Shown one piece after another: positions 63,907-64,000 of a stretch of DNA of 64,000 bases. The notes under the pieces were generated by a model. It saw only the letters and a list, made by a program, of their open reading frames with translations, was not told the DNA's origin and did no database searches. The position numbers were made by a program, and so were the translations under genes. The DNA is from Streptomyces cyaneochromogenes. GTDB taxonomy: Bacteria; Actinomycetota; Actinomycetes; Streptomycetales; Streptomycetaceae. Each line of letters begins with the position of its first letter. The first letter of the stretch is position 1. The stretch covers positions 992,001 through 1,056,000 of the forward strand of contig NZ_CP034539.1 in assembly GCF_003963535.1 (NCBI RefSeq), written 5' to 3'.

Positions 63907-64000
63907 CTACCGCTGCGGCTGACGCTCCGGAAAAGCCCGAGCGAAAGCCGCGCGCACCGCGCTGTCCGGCGTGCGGTCCAGGATCCCGAACACCACGTGC
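63907..64000 (-). CDS. C-terminal end of an unidentified gene (partial)
   Basis: The minus strand reads VVFGILDRTPDSAVRAAFA and then RAFPERQPQR to a TAG at 63907-63909. The rest lies outside the window. Codon use fits a real gene but the family is not recognisable from 30 residues. Confidence 0.5.
   Translation of the reverse strand, partial: HVVFGILDRTPDSAVRAAFARAFPERQPQR

Overview
The window is very GC-rich, with strong third-codon GC bias, Streptomyces-type family content (furA-katG, streptogrisin-like protease, many GTG starts, F420/LLM enzymes, ECF sigma factors) and probable leaderless transcripts. It is best read as a Streptomyces chromosome segment, probably accessory or arm-like because broken genes are frequent. 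No rRNA, tRNA, CRISPR or complete insertion sequence was recognised. All calls come from reading the sequence; no database search was run.

Layout. 1-3.6 kb: archease end, convergent RtcB RNA ligase, a ~510-base imperfect tandem repeat and a CapA-like phosphatase. 3.6-9.4 kb: two paralogous phosphoribosyltransferases around a PEBP protein and a small conserved protein, then GNAT, SDR, a hemerythrin protein and hypotheticals. 9.5-15.6 kb: a translationally coupled nucleotidyltransferase-BON-metallophosphoesterase operon, an NDH-2-like flavoprotein and furA-katG. 15.6-24.4 kb: a frameshifted amino-acid dehydrogenase, a secreted chitin-binding protease, a coupled five-gene operon of unknown purpose (61-aa protein, 244-aa protein, two all-alpha paralogues, serine hydrolase), an alcohol dehydrogenase ruin, a DeoR regulator and a HAD ruin. 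24.6-27.3 kb: ene-reductase, LLM oxidoreductase and MarR, with palindromic operators.

27.6-37.8 kb is the most interesting segment. Two ECF41/SigJ-like sigma genes lie among six promoters of the form TGTCACA-N16-GGTC (one TGTC), all with exactly 16-base spacers. They precede a carboxymuconolactone decarboxylase, a methyltransferase, an OsmC/Ohr remnant, a stand-alone succinate-dehydrogenase-like flavoprotein, an NmrA-type epimerase/reductase and one of the sigma genes. This looks like a compact, locally encoded ECF41 regulon larger than the usual one sigma plus one target gene.

37.9-48.1 kb: dehydrogenase ruin, DUF402 protein, DEAD-box helicase and cold-shock protein, then a putative formaldehyde to formate to CO2 pair (formaldehyde dehydrogenase, FdhF-like oxidoreductase), an APC permease and a HAD/MerR chimera. 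48.1-55.3 kb: F420-type LLM enzyme, a coupled heme-oxygenase-like diiron protein - HemK2-like methyltransferase - CDGSH protein operon, FAD oxidoreductase, polysaccharide pyruvyl transferase and Fpg/Nei glycosylase. 55.5-64 kb: tiny membrane protein, a second copy of the small conserved protein, TauE exporter, CBS protein, secreted GH43-AbfB arabinofuranosidase, amidase, NfeD-like/flotillin pair, PemK-like protein and the end of an unidentified gene.

Themes are redox and organic-peroxide stress (KatG, Ohr remnant, decarboxylase, OYE, LLM, CDGSH), RNA repair or cold shock, and secreted polymer degradation. At least nine broken or chimeric genes show active gene decay.
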